Assembly (NCBI GenBank): GCA_934426255.1
Contig: CAKRYD010000016.1
Span: 1-57,743, forward strand
Length of the DNA: 57,743 bases
Direction of reading: 5' to 3'
Origin: an uncultured Bacteroidaceae bacterium
Lineage (GTDB): Bacteria; Bacteroidota; Bacteroidia; Bacteroidales; Bacteroidaceae
How positions within the stretch are numbered: position 1 is the first letter of the stretch; each line of letters opens with the position of its first letter. Under the pieces are notes generated by a model. That model was given only the letters and a program-made list of their open reading frames with translations, was not told where the DNA came from and searched no databases. A program made the translations under genes and the position numbers. Below, in pieces: positions 18,194 through 25,538 of the stretch.

Positions 18194-19096
18194 GTGTCAC
18201 GCATCAGCATTCTGATTCCCACCTATGCCTACGCGCCTGTCAGTCTGGTTGGCGAGCTCATTGACATGTGCATGGCTTCGCCGCTCTGCGAAGCTTATGA
18301 AATCTGCGTTATTGACGATGGCTCGGGCGACACGAAAACAATCGCCCATGCCGAATCCATCAACCGGCTGCCTCATTGCCGCTTCACTGCACTACCTCAC
18401 CACATCGGCAAGTCGGCCGTGCTCAACCATGCAGCTGCCGAGGCAAAATATCCGTTGCTATTGTGCATTGACAGCGATGCCCGGATGTATACTCCCCAAT
18501 TGATAACCAACTATCTCAAAGCTGCCGAAGACCATCCCTCTGCCGTAATCTGCGGTGGCGTCTACACATCACCGCAATCCGCCACGCCCTACAACAGACT
18601 GCGCTATCGCTACGAAATGGCGGCTGCCGCTCACAACAAGGCCTCCATGCGCCGCCTGCATCCATACAGCCGTTTCACGACATTCAACGTAGTATTGCCC
18701 AAAAACCTACTTGGCACAGTTTCTTTCAATGAGGTCCTGCGCAACTATGGCTACGAGGATACCATATTCGGCTTGCAACTCCAACAACACGGCATCGCCG
18801 TCATACACATCGACAATCCGCTTACGCACACAGGCATTGACAACAATGCCTCTTTCTTGGCCAAAACAGAGACTGCCCTTTGCAACCTCTCGAAACTCGA
18901 TACTGTCTATCAGCAATCAATAACAATTTCGGCTGTTGCCATGCAAATCAGCCGCTTCGGCCTTGCAGGATTTTTCCGCTTGTTTCATGCATTATTTCAT
19001 GGCTGCGAACGTCGCAATTTGCTTGGAAAACACCCTAACCTATTGCTTTTCAAGCTCTATAAAATTGGCTACTACCTGTCATTACCCCAAAAATAA
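18194..19096 (+). CDS. Family 2 glycosyltransferase
   Basis: The 300-residue GT-A fold enzyme transfers a sugar from a nucleotide donor to an unknown acceptor. The start is GTG at 18194 (GTGTCACGC), six bases after the peptidase stop, so the pair are likely co-transcribed. The family signals are ISILIPTYAYA at the N-terminus, ICVIDDGSGD near residue 40, and the DxD-like metal motif LCIDSDARMY near residue 95. The C-terminal part includes a hydrophobic amphipathic region (SRFGLAGFFRLFHALFHGCE) that may associate with the membrane. No other glycan genes are adjacent. Confidence 0.85.
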   Translation: MSRISILIPTYAYAPVSLVGELIDMCMASPLCEAYEICVIDDGSGDTKTIAHAESINRLPHCRFTALPHHIGKSAVLNHAAAEAKYPLLLCIDSDARMYTPQLITNYLKAAEDHPSAVICGGVYTSPQSATPYNRLRYRYEMAAAAHNKASMRRLHPYSRFTTFNVVLPKNLLGTVSFNEVLRNYGYEDTIFGLQLQQHGIAVIHIDNPLTHTGIDNNASFLAKTETALCNLSKLDTVYQQSITISAVAMQISRFGLAGFFRLFHALFHGCERRNLLGKHPNLLLFKLYKIGYYLSLPQK

Positions 19097-19105
19097 ACAT
19101 CCTTT

Positions 19106-19128
19106 TTCCTTTTCCAAAGCAAAAGGAA
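19106..19128 (+). terminator. Possible terminator hairpin after the glycosyltransferase
   Basis: TTCCTTTT (19106-19113) pairs with AAAAGGAA (19121-19128) around 7 bases, followed after a few bases by AATTTTTATTT. The stem is A/T-rich and the call is tentative. Confidence 0.35.
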
Positions 19129-19149
19129 CAGTCAAAATTTTTATTTGCT

Positions 19150-19191
19150 GCGCCTGAAAGTCAATTTCGTGCGCCCGAAAAGAAATTTGCA
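19150..19191. repeat. Two tandem 21-nt imperfect repeats
   Basis: Units 19150-19170 and 19171-19191 both begin GCGCC and contain GAAA and AATTT; about 15 of 21 bases agree. They lie between the convergent ends of the glycosyltransferase and ApbE-like genes. A 9-bp inverted repeat (AAGCATTCA 19208-19216 with 19236-19244) follows. Confidence 0.4.
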
Positions 19192-19257
19192 GCCTTTCCG
19201 CCCACCTAAGCATTCATCGAACATCAAATCCGAGCTGAATGCTTCGGTAAAAAGCCT

Positions 19258-20082
19258 TCAATTATCTATCACACAGCGTATTCCGAACTGCTTTTTGAGC
19301 CGCTCGCGCATCGCTGTATCAGCAATAAAAAAAGACGTCGATAAGACTTCGCCCAGAGTCCCGCTCTGTGTAACGACTGCTGTCGTACGTTTTCCCAAAA
19401 TTGTGTTACCTGTACATGGATTAACAATATGATTGCGCTCAGCCGTGTCGTTGCCCGACGTGGTCAGGCATTCGTTTCGGAGAATCACTTCACTACTTGC
19501 ATCACCGCCGCATGGAATTTTCCAGGGAATTCCGTCATCGCGACTCCCAAGGCACATAACAGAACTGTTGCCCATGTTGATCAGGGCACCGGTCATAGAC
19601 GTATCGGCTATCAACCGGCGAACCTGGTCAAGAGCATAACCTTTTAGAAAGCCCGACAAATTGATTTTGATTCCGCTACGCGTAAAACTAATCTGCTTGT
19701 TTTCATCGAGTTGTACGCAATGCACGCTTTTGTCATCATAGTCCTTCGAATCGGTGGTGATGTCAAACAAGCCGAAAGTCATTCGGTTGTAGTCAAGAGC
19801 CATGCGTAGCATTTCATAAAGCACTGTGCTGAGGGCAACGCGCTCTGTGCCGGCATGAGCATTCACAAAAGAAAGTTCGCTTTCTGGGTCAAAGGCATTG
19901 GCCGTTTTTTCCAAAGCGGCAATTTTGCGGAAAGCTTTGAGTGCTATTTCGTTAAGAATAGATTCTGCCTCGTTTGCAACAAAGAGAAAGTCCACCCGGG
20001 TATGCATGGCCGAAAACCATGTGTAATAGATTTTTTTGCCCGCAGACGATTCTTTGCACAAATGAGGCAGAGCCTGAATCAC
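19258..20082 (-). CDS. ApbE-like FAD:protein FMN transferase
   Basis: ApbE proteins attach FMN covalently to Thr or Ser of extracytoplasmic flavoproteins. This 274-residue protein keeps the core landmarks: MHTRVDFLF near the N-terminus (family MGT), INLSGFLKGYALDQ (family DLGGIAKGYAVD), GALINMGNSSVM, and TTSGNDTAERNHIVNPCTG. It is divergent. It is shorter than usual, has no signal peptide or lipobox, and the metal-binding ADALST segment reads GEVLSTSFF, with Glu for Asp. It starts at GTG 20082, three bases after the stop of the DUF1080 gene, which ends in AGAAGG-like sequence serving as ribosome-binding site. It is the last gene of the long leftward operon. A non-flavinylating relative is possible. 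Confidence 0.8.
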   Translation of the reverse strand: MIQALPHLCKESSAGKKIYYTWFSAMHTRVDFLFVANEAESILNEIALKAFRKIAALEKTANAFDPESELSFVNAHAGTERVALSTVLYEMLRMALDYNRMTFGLFDITTDSKDYDDKSVHCVQLDENKQISFTRSGIKINLSGFLKGYALDQVRRLIADTSMTGALINMGNSSVMCLGSRDDGIPWKIPCGGDASSEVILRNECLTTSGNDTAERNHIVNPCTGNTILGKRTTAVVTQSGTLGEVLSTSFFIADTAMRERLKKQFGIRCVIDN

Positions 20083-20085
20083 CTT

Positions 20086-21429
20086 CTATAATTCCTTTAT
20101 CTTGACGTTTTTAAACCACACCTCATTGCCGTGATCCTGCAAAAGTATGTGGCCGTCGGTATTACCGAAATTGGGCCAATTGCGATACTTGCTATAGGCA
20201 ACAAGAGCATTCCACATCTGATTGTTGCGCTCGTATTCAAGCATCTTGACACCATTGAGCCAATGTTCTACGTGGTTGCCCTTAACAATGATGGTTGCAT
20301 TGTTAAAAGAATTGATATCAAACGGTTTCTTATCGGGAGCAGGAATCAAATCGTAAAGCGAACCGAGCTTACGGTTGCCCTTTACACCGAGCTTGGCATC
20401 GGGATGATTGTTGTCATCAAGTATCTGAAATTCACAGCCAATGGCCGAACCTTCGCCTTTGTTCATGTCTGGATTGACAAAATACTTGACACCGCTGTTA
20501 GCACCTTTCGTTATTTTGAAATCAACCGAAAGGATAAAATCCTTATACTTCCGTGTGGTAACAATGTCACCGCCGTTTGCCGATTCCGCGCCATTGGAAG
20601 GCTGCACCTTAAGCAATCCTTTATCGATCGACCAGCCTTTCTGCGGAAAAGTGGCGATTTTTGCACCACGCCAACCGTTTGTGGTCTTGCCGTCCCAAAG
20701 CAACTTCCACCCATCGCGCTCTTCCTCGGGCGTAAGTGTATTGTCAATACAATTCACTTGCGGCGCTGTGGTAGGCGTCAGGTAATCCTTCACGTTCTCT
20801 GTACAGATTCGAAGATTTCTCCAGGCAACAGTCTTTCCTTCATCCTGCTTATTACCAATTTGATGCACTTGCAAGGCAATGAAGCCCGAAAGTGTTTTAT
20901 CGTCCCAAACGTTGGAGCAGGGAATGCCATTGACCCACGTGCGAATTACATTGCCGCATGCTTCAATGCGAGCCCTATTCCATTGATTGTTCTTGAAAGC
21001 GTTGCGAGCCGCTGGGTTCTTCGTAAGCGGATAAAGCCAGCCACGACGCGCTTCATCGTAGACTCCGCCACTCCAGGCACGGCCAGACGGATCGATCTCG
21101 AACTGATAGCCGTGAACACGGCCGTTATTATAGCTTTTCAAGCTCTCACTGCGAAATTGGACACCGGAATTCAAACCATCGTCCACCTTAAACTCAAACT
21201 CAAGGATAAAATCGCCATAAGCCTGACGCGTGCAAAGAAAAGAATTAGGCGTTCCCAATTTAGAATACCCCACAATAGCACCATTCTGCACCTTGTAAGC
21301 AGCCTTGCCATTGAGCTGCTGCCAGCCCTTCAGATTCTTTCCGTTAAACAACGGCTTCCAATTTTGACCTACGGCAGGAATCGCCAGCGCACAGCCTATA
21401 AATATAACAGCTAACTTGTTCATCTTCAT
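20086..21429 (-). CDS. Secreted double DUF1080 (3-keto-disaccharide hydrolase) protein
   Basis: The protein has a signal peptide (MKMNKLAVIFIGCALAIPAV) and two tandem DUF1080 domains, at about residues 25-210 and 240-447. Each begins with the family motif: PLFNGKNLKGWQQL and LLWDGKTTNGWRGA. Both carry the strand pair FILEFEFKVDDGLNSGVQFR / FILSVDFKITKGANSGVKYF. Family members cleave glycosides in which C3 of the sugar has been oxidised to a ketone. The enzyme is probably periplasmic. It lies 22 bases after a Gfo/Idh/MocA oxidoreductase and three bases before the ApbE-like gene, which supports a 3-keto-glycoside pathway; the real substrate is unknown. Confidence 0.88.
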   Translation of the reverse strand: MKMNKLAVIFIGCALAIPAVGQNWKPLFNGKNLKGWQQLNGKAAYKVQNGAIVGYSKLGTPNSFLCTRQAYGDFILEFEFKVDDGLNSGVQFRSESLKSYNNGRVHGYQFEIDPSGRAWSGGVYDEARRGWLYPLTKNPAARNAFKNNQWNRARIEACGNVIRTWVNGIPCSNVWDDKTLSGFIALQVHQIGNKQDEGKTVAWRNLRICTENVKDYLTPTTAPQVNCIDNTLTPEEERDGWKLLWDGKTTNGWRGAKIATFPQKGWSIDKGLLKVQPSNGAESANGGDIVTTRKYKDFILSVDFKITKGANSGVKYFVNPDMNKGEGSAIGCEFQILDDNNHPDAKLGVKGNRKLGSLYDLIPAPDKKPFDINSFNNATIIVKGNHVEHWLNGVKMLEYERNNQMWNALVAYSKYRNWPNFGNTDGHILLQDHGNEVWFKNVKIKEL

Positions 21430-21451
21430 ATTTATTCAAAAAGATTGAAAA

Positions 21452-22879
21452 CTACAACTTATAGAAATCTTCCCACCCGCGTCTTGGCGGCAAACCGGTA
21501 AGCAGAGCATTGGCAAAGTCATTGTTCGTGAACTGCTTGGTACGTGGATCAAAAAACAATTGAGTGTTCAAACGCTGAGCAATAACGCCCAGACAGAACA
21601 CCTGTCCCAACACACCATTGATTTCAAACGGAGAACGCGTCTTTTCAAGCCCTTGACACGCACGCAAAAAGTTGACATAATGATTAGAAGGGCTCTTCGG
21701 CACAACAGGCAACTTATCTTTCATCTCACGCGCCTTCTCTTCCGGAATGATAGAAAGCGTAGAACCATGGCTTCCGCCCTTAAAGATCAAATCCTTGGTG
21801 TAAATAATCTTACCCGGATTCAATTTCGTGACAGGCGTAGCACCCTGATTCGTCGACGGCACATTGGCATTATACTCCGACTTGCCATAACCTTTCGGGA
21901 GAGGCGGAAAATTGTCTAAGCCATCGTACCACGTGATATCGCAAGGGGGCATGTGCTTACGCGCTGCGAACCTGAACAAAATCGTAGACGAGAAAGGAAA
22001 AAAGAAATCGTTATGCCCTTTCGCATACTTCATTGTAATTTCATAAGGGAGGCCTAAGTCCAAGAATTCGTGTACTGTATCAATCAAATGTGCGCCCCAG
22101 TCGCCCAAAGCACCCATTCCGAAATCATACCAGCAGCGCCAATTCCCCTGATGGAACTTTTCAGAATAATCATGGTATTGGCACGCGCCCAACCATGTAA
22201 GCCAATCCATATCCTTTGGCAGTGGATCGGCATCAGGGAACTTGTACATGTTTGAATCGAAATTGTGCCAGCGGCGAGAGTTATTCATATGCGCGGTAAC
22301 TGCAGTGACATCCTTTATAATGCCTGCATCCATCCACGCCTTGAATTGGAAATAGTTGGCTTCTGAATGCCCTTGATTACCAACCTGAGTTACAACTTTC
22401 GGATTTTTTTTGGCCGCCTCAATCAGGAGTTCGGCCTCCTGGAAAGTGCGTGTGATAGGTTTCTCAACATATACGTGCTTGCCATACTTGATAGCCATCA
22501 TGGCAATTGGAAAATGTATATGGTCAGGAACAGATGCGCATACGGCATCAAAATGGCTGCCATATTTTTCAAACAATTCGCGGAAATCACGAAAACGCTT
22601 TGCATCAGGATATTTTGACAACACTTTCTGGCATTGTTTCCCATCAATGTCAACATCGCAGAGAGCCACGACATCAACCATTCCGGTTTTGGCAAATTCA
22701 TCGATATTCTGCTCGCCGCGATTGCCGATGCCTATGTAGGCGATTTTCACCTTTTCATTTTTTGCGGCAGCCCATTCCTTTGATGTTACAGGGTTAGCAA
22801 ACAGTTTGTTGGACGAACCGAGTGCAATGCCTGCCGCTGCCATTCCCATTTCTTTTAAGAAGTCTCTTCGTGAAGCCAT
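21452..22879 (-). CDS. Gfo/Idh/MocA family oxidoreductase with Tat-like signal
   Basis: This is an NAD(P)-dependent sugar oxidoreductase. The start is the ATG at 22879, giving MASRRDFLKEMGMAAAGIAL, a twin-arginine signal; an upstream ATG at 22939 would place 20 unlikely residues before it and overlap the neighbouring gene. The Rossmann domain has IAYIGIGNRGEQN near residue 45, and YVEKPITRTFQEAE contains the family EKP motif. The C-terminal alpha/beta domain includes YDFGMGALGDWGAHLIDTVH, with Asp/His of the GxxxDxxxH active-site pattern. At 475 residues it fits the Tat-exported subgroup. Probable role: oxidation of a glycoside at C3, or the reverse step, beside the DUF1080 hydrolase. Confidence 0.9.
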   Translation of the reverse strand: MASRRDFLKEMGMAAAGIALGSSNKLFANPVTSKEWAAAKNEKVKIAYIGIGNRGEQNIDEFAKTGMVDVVALCDVDIDGKQCQKVLSKYPDAKRFRDFRELFEKYGSHFDAVCASVPDHIHFPIAMMAIKYGKHVYVEKPITRTFQEAELLIEAAKKNPKVVTQVGNQGHSEANYFQFKAWMDAGIIKDVTAVTAHMNNSRRWHNFDSNMYKFPDADPLPKDMDWLTWLGACQYHDYSEKFHQGNWRCWYDFGMGALGDWGAHLIDTVHEFLDLGLPYEITMKYAKGHNDFFFPFSSTILFRFAARKHMPPCDITWYDGLDNFPPLPKGYGKSEYNANVPSTNQGATPVTKLNPGKIIYTKDLIFKGGSHGSTLSIIPEEKAREMKDKLPVVPKSPSNHYVNFLRACQGLEKTRSPFEINGVLGQVFCLGVIAQRLNTQLFFDPRTKQFTNNDFANALLTGLPPRRGWEDFYKL

Positions 22880-22884
22880 ATTGA

Positions 22885-23118
22885 TTATTTTTTGATTGTG
22901 TTTTTGATGAGATAGAATAGGATTCTTATGATACTCCAAGCCACATACAGTGCAAAGGCAAACGTCAGTACGTAAAAGATAGACGTTACCAATTCTTTTG
23001 CAGGCGCCTTGTATTCAATGACTGCGTATACGTTGAAAGCAAATGCTATCAGAAAACAAATTATCAGGGTGGCTATTTCGATTTTCTGTCTTTTTTTAGT
23101 TATTGTCAGGTCTTTCAT
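22885..23118 (-). CDS. Small two-helix membrane protein in Gfo/Idh operon
   Basis: The protein has 77 residues and two membrane helices, at about 17-33 (LIICFLIAFAFNVYAVI) and 45-70 (SIFYVLTFAFALYVAWSIIR), with Lys-rich ends. Its ATG overlaps the last 23 bases of the upstream oxidoreductase gene, and its stop is five bases before the next start, so translational coupling is very likely. I do not know the family. Its placement between two exported oxidoreductases suggests an inner-membrane partner or anchor; this is inference. Confidence 0.75.
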   Translation of the reverse strand: MKDLTITKKRQKIEIATLIICFLIAFAFNVYAVIEYKAPAKELVTSIFYVLTFAFALYVAWSIIRILFYLIKNTIKK

Positions 23119-24418
23119 TGTCGGCAGGTGCTTTTGTGTTGTAATTTGAATAATCTATTTTGTACTCGTCAGGGAAATCGAGTATTTCGCCTCGCGTTAT
23201 GGCTTCATGTCCAAGCAGACAGAGGATGCTTGCATAGTATCCTTCTTCGGCTATGCGCTCAGGCTGTTTGTTTGTAACGCATGCTTCGATAAATGCATCG
23301 ATATTTAGCGAAGTACCATCGTTGTCCGGACGTTTTCCCAGGATGTACTCGCCATGATTTTCGTTGGCTGTTTCAGGAGCCCAACTTGTTCCGGCAAATG
23401 GTATCGAACCGAAGAGATCGTTTTCCCATTTGTTGATCATTTGCAGGAATGCGGGTGCGGGATCGATTGTTTCAAAAAAGTATTTTCCCTTTTCGGGTTC
23501 AACGGTTCCGAGGTTGCCGAGAATTTGTTCCTCAAGTCCATAAAATTTATTGGATATGTCGGACCCCCACGTCATCATTTCTCCGTTATTAAAGGTATAG
23601 ATGCAGTTGATGTTGTCATAGACTTCGCGTCCGTCCTTCCAGAATGTGATTGCTCCGTGTCCCATCACCTTTTCGGGCAGTTTTCCTAAGGCCCAAGTGC
23701 CCACTTGCAGTTGGTGGCAAGCCAGTTCGGTCATCAGTCCTTTGGAATATTCTTTATAGAGGCGCCAATTGATTTGGCGTTCAAGCTTCGGGTCGGGCAC
23801 CGGCCGTCTCCAATCGCCGTTCCGATTCCAAAAGGCGTGAATGCAATTGACTTTTCCGAATGTTCCCTGGTGCACCAGTGCCATTGCCTTGATATAGCGC
23901 GGATCGTAAAGCCTTTGCTGTCCGGTAAAGAATATCTTGCCGCTGCTGAGGTGCTTTTTATACATGTTGTTGCACTCTTCCATTGTATATCCGATGGTTT
24001 TTTCGCAATATACGTTTTTCCCGGCTTCAAATGCGTCTAATACTATTTGGCAATGCGTGTTGAGAGGTGTGGCAACGACCACTGCATCGATATTTTTGTC
24101 GGCAAGCAACCGGCGATAGTCCTTGTAGGTTTTGGCTTGGGGCACCATTTTGAGTGCTTCGTCCAATGAGGGCTGGTATATGTCGGCAAAAGCTACTACT
24201 TCGACTTTGGGATTCTGTAGCAGGAAGCTTAAAAGGAAGCGTCCTCGCGATCCGGGACCTATCAGTCCCACACGGCAACGTTCTTTCACGGTATGATTGA
24301 CGTCGGCAAAGGCTGACAGCCAAGGACTCGACAAGGCCAGCACGCCGGTGCCAATCAGGCCGAGTTCTTTCAAGAACAGCCGTCTGTTCATCTGGTTCTC
24401 ATTTTCGATATTTTCCAT
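23096..24418 (-). CDS. Gfo/Idh/MocA family oxidoreductase with Tat-like signal
   Basis: This is a second NAD(P)-dependent oxidoreductase of the same family, 440 residues. The N-terminus MNRRLFLKELGLIGTGVLAL carries paired arginines before a hydrophobic stretch. The nucleotide fold has VGLIGPGSRGRFLLSFLL; the EKP motif is present as YCEKTIGYTMEE, with Thr replacing Pro. The C-terminal domain has KGLMTELACHQLQVGTWALG, which lacks the Asp of the usual GxxxDxxxH motif (ELACHQ), so the active site may differ from the first paralogue. It is translated 39 bases after the DUF4831 stop. The two paralogues probably carry out different redox steps on the same glycoside. Confidence 0.88.
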   Translation of the reverse strand: MENIENENQMNRRLFLKELGLIGTGVLALSSPWLSAFADVNHTVKERCRVGLIGPGSRGRFLLSFLLQNPKVEVVAFADIYQPSLDEALKMVPQAKTYKDYRRLLADKNIDAVVVATPLNTHCQIVLDAFEAGKNVYCEKTIGYTMEECNNMYKKHLSSGKIFFTGQQRLYDPRYIKAMALVHQGTFGKVNCIHAFWNRNGDWRRPVPDPKLERQINWRLYKEYSKGLMTELACHQLQVGTWALGKLPEKVMGHGAITFWKDGREVYDNINCIYTFNNGEMMTWGSDISNKFYGLEEQILGNLGTVEPEKGKYFFETIDPAPAFLQMINKWENDLFGSIPFAGTSWAPETANENHGEYILGKRPDNDGTSLNIDAFIEACVTNKQPERIAEEGYYASILCLLGHEAITRGEILDFPDEYKIDYSNYNTKAPADNERPDNN

Positions 24419-24457
24419 ATGTATATCAAGTTGTTGCTGTTGAATTTTTATTTTCTT

Positions 24458-25534
24458 CTATTCCCCTCCTGTTGTGTCGGTCACTTTTTTCAAGGCTCCT
24501 GTCGTTGAGTAGAATGTCACTTGCGTGCTTGTCCGTTTATTAAAGAGTTCGCTACTCAGTATTTCGGTCCGACCGAATTGTCCCATGGGAGTTGTCAACG
24601 TTGCATAGGTTGCGCTGCGGTCGTAAACTTTCACGCTCACCTGGCTCGGCACAGTATATCTTACTGCTTCGAGCTCTGTTTTTTTGGGCTTTGGGTTGCT
24701 TGTCTCGGCCGGCAGTGTTTTTTCGTCTTTCACGCTGACGTATACGGGGTCGCCTGCCAGATTGTCTTTACCGACCAGTCCCAATTCGCTTGAAAAGCGG
24801 AAGAGCAGTTGTTTGTCGCCTTCGTTTTGGGGTATGAAGTTGAGTGTATAGGTTTTCACCTCATGTTCCGTAGTTCCTTTGAAGAGTTGAAGTAAAGCTT
24901 CTTCTTGTGTGTTCAATTGATTGATCATCAACTTCAATTGCTCTCCGTCTTTGGGCATATTGTCGGCTTGTCCTTTCGACAATGCGCTTCTGCTTTCGCG
25001 TATGTCGTAGATTTCGTTGGCGGTGAGCTCGGCCATTTTGTTTTGGCTGCCTGCATAGAGAATTTCCTCGGTCATGTAATCGCGTGGTTTCAGTGTCGAT
25101 TTTTCCAAGGTATTTACTTCGGCCACTTTCGGCATGGCATCTTCCTGACCTTCTGTGTTGATAGAGGTGATAATGCCGTTTTTGGTCAGTCCTACAAGGG
25201 GAGCTATGGTTTTTTTGCGCAACGGTATGGAAAAAACCTTTGTTGTGTCGGGCACTCCATAGGGTGTGAGATATACCTTGTCTATTTTCCAGGTGGTTGT
25301 TTCGGCTTTCGGTACATTGTTGAGCCGCAGATAGCGTTGGGCATAATCTTTGAAGTCGCCGGGATGAACGGTTGTCCGTGATGCTATCACGGTTACTTTC
25401 AATGCTGTTTTGGGCAGGAAATAGGTTACTCCCTCGGCTGTTACACCGGGAACATAGCGGTTTACTTCTGTTTGTGCCTTTCCTTGCAGCAGACAAGCCA
25501 GCAGGCAGGCTGTAATGGTAGTCTTTATAGTCAC
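24458..25534 (-). CDS. DUF4831 family secreted protein
   Basis: The 358-residue protein starts with GTG at 25534, four bases after the nnr stop. Residues 1-20 form a signal peptide (MTIKTTITACLLACLLQGKA). The conserved body begins VNRYVPGVTAEGVTYFLPKT, continues with the segment YLRLNNVPKAETTTWKIDKV, and includes EEILYAGSQNKMAELTANEI. This matches DUF4831, a Bacteroidota family without a known role. The rest is beta-rich. It may be periplasmic. It sits between a metabolite-repair enzyme and the Gfo/Idh genes; I see no functional tie. Confidence 0.85.
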   Translation of the reverse strand: MTIKTTITACLLACLLQGKAQTEVNRYVPGVTAEGVTYFLPKTALKVTVIASRTTVHPGDFKDYAQRYLRLNNVPKAETTTWKIDKVYLTPYGVPDTTKVFSIPLRKKTIAPLVGLTKNGIITSINTEGQEDAMPKVAEVNTLEKSTLKPRDYMTEEILYAGSQNKMAELTANEIYDIRESRSALSKGQADNMPKDGEQLKLMINQLNTQEEALLQLFKGTTEHEVKTYTLNFIPQNEGDKQLLFRFSSELGLVGKDNLAGDPVYVSVKDEKTLPAETSNPKPKKTELEAVRYTVPSQVSVKVYDRSATYATLTTPMGQFGRTEILSSELFNKRTSTQVTFYSTTGALKKVTDTTGGE

Positions 25535-25538
25535 GATA

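Noticed and set aside
20131..21414. Long plus-strand open frame of 427 codons opposite the DUF1080 gene
   Set aside because: It mirrors a well-supported secreted protein with recognisable domains; its own product has no signal, motif or sensible composition.
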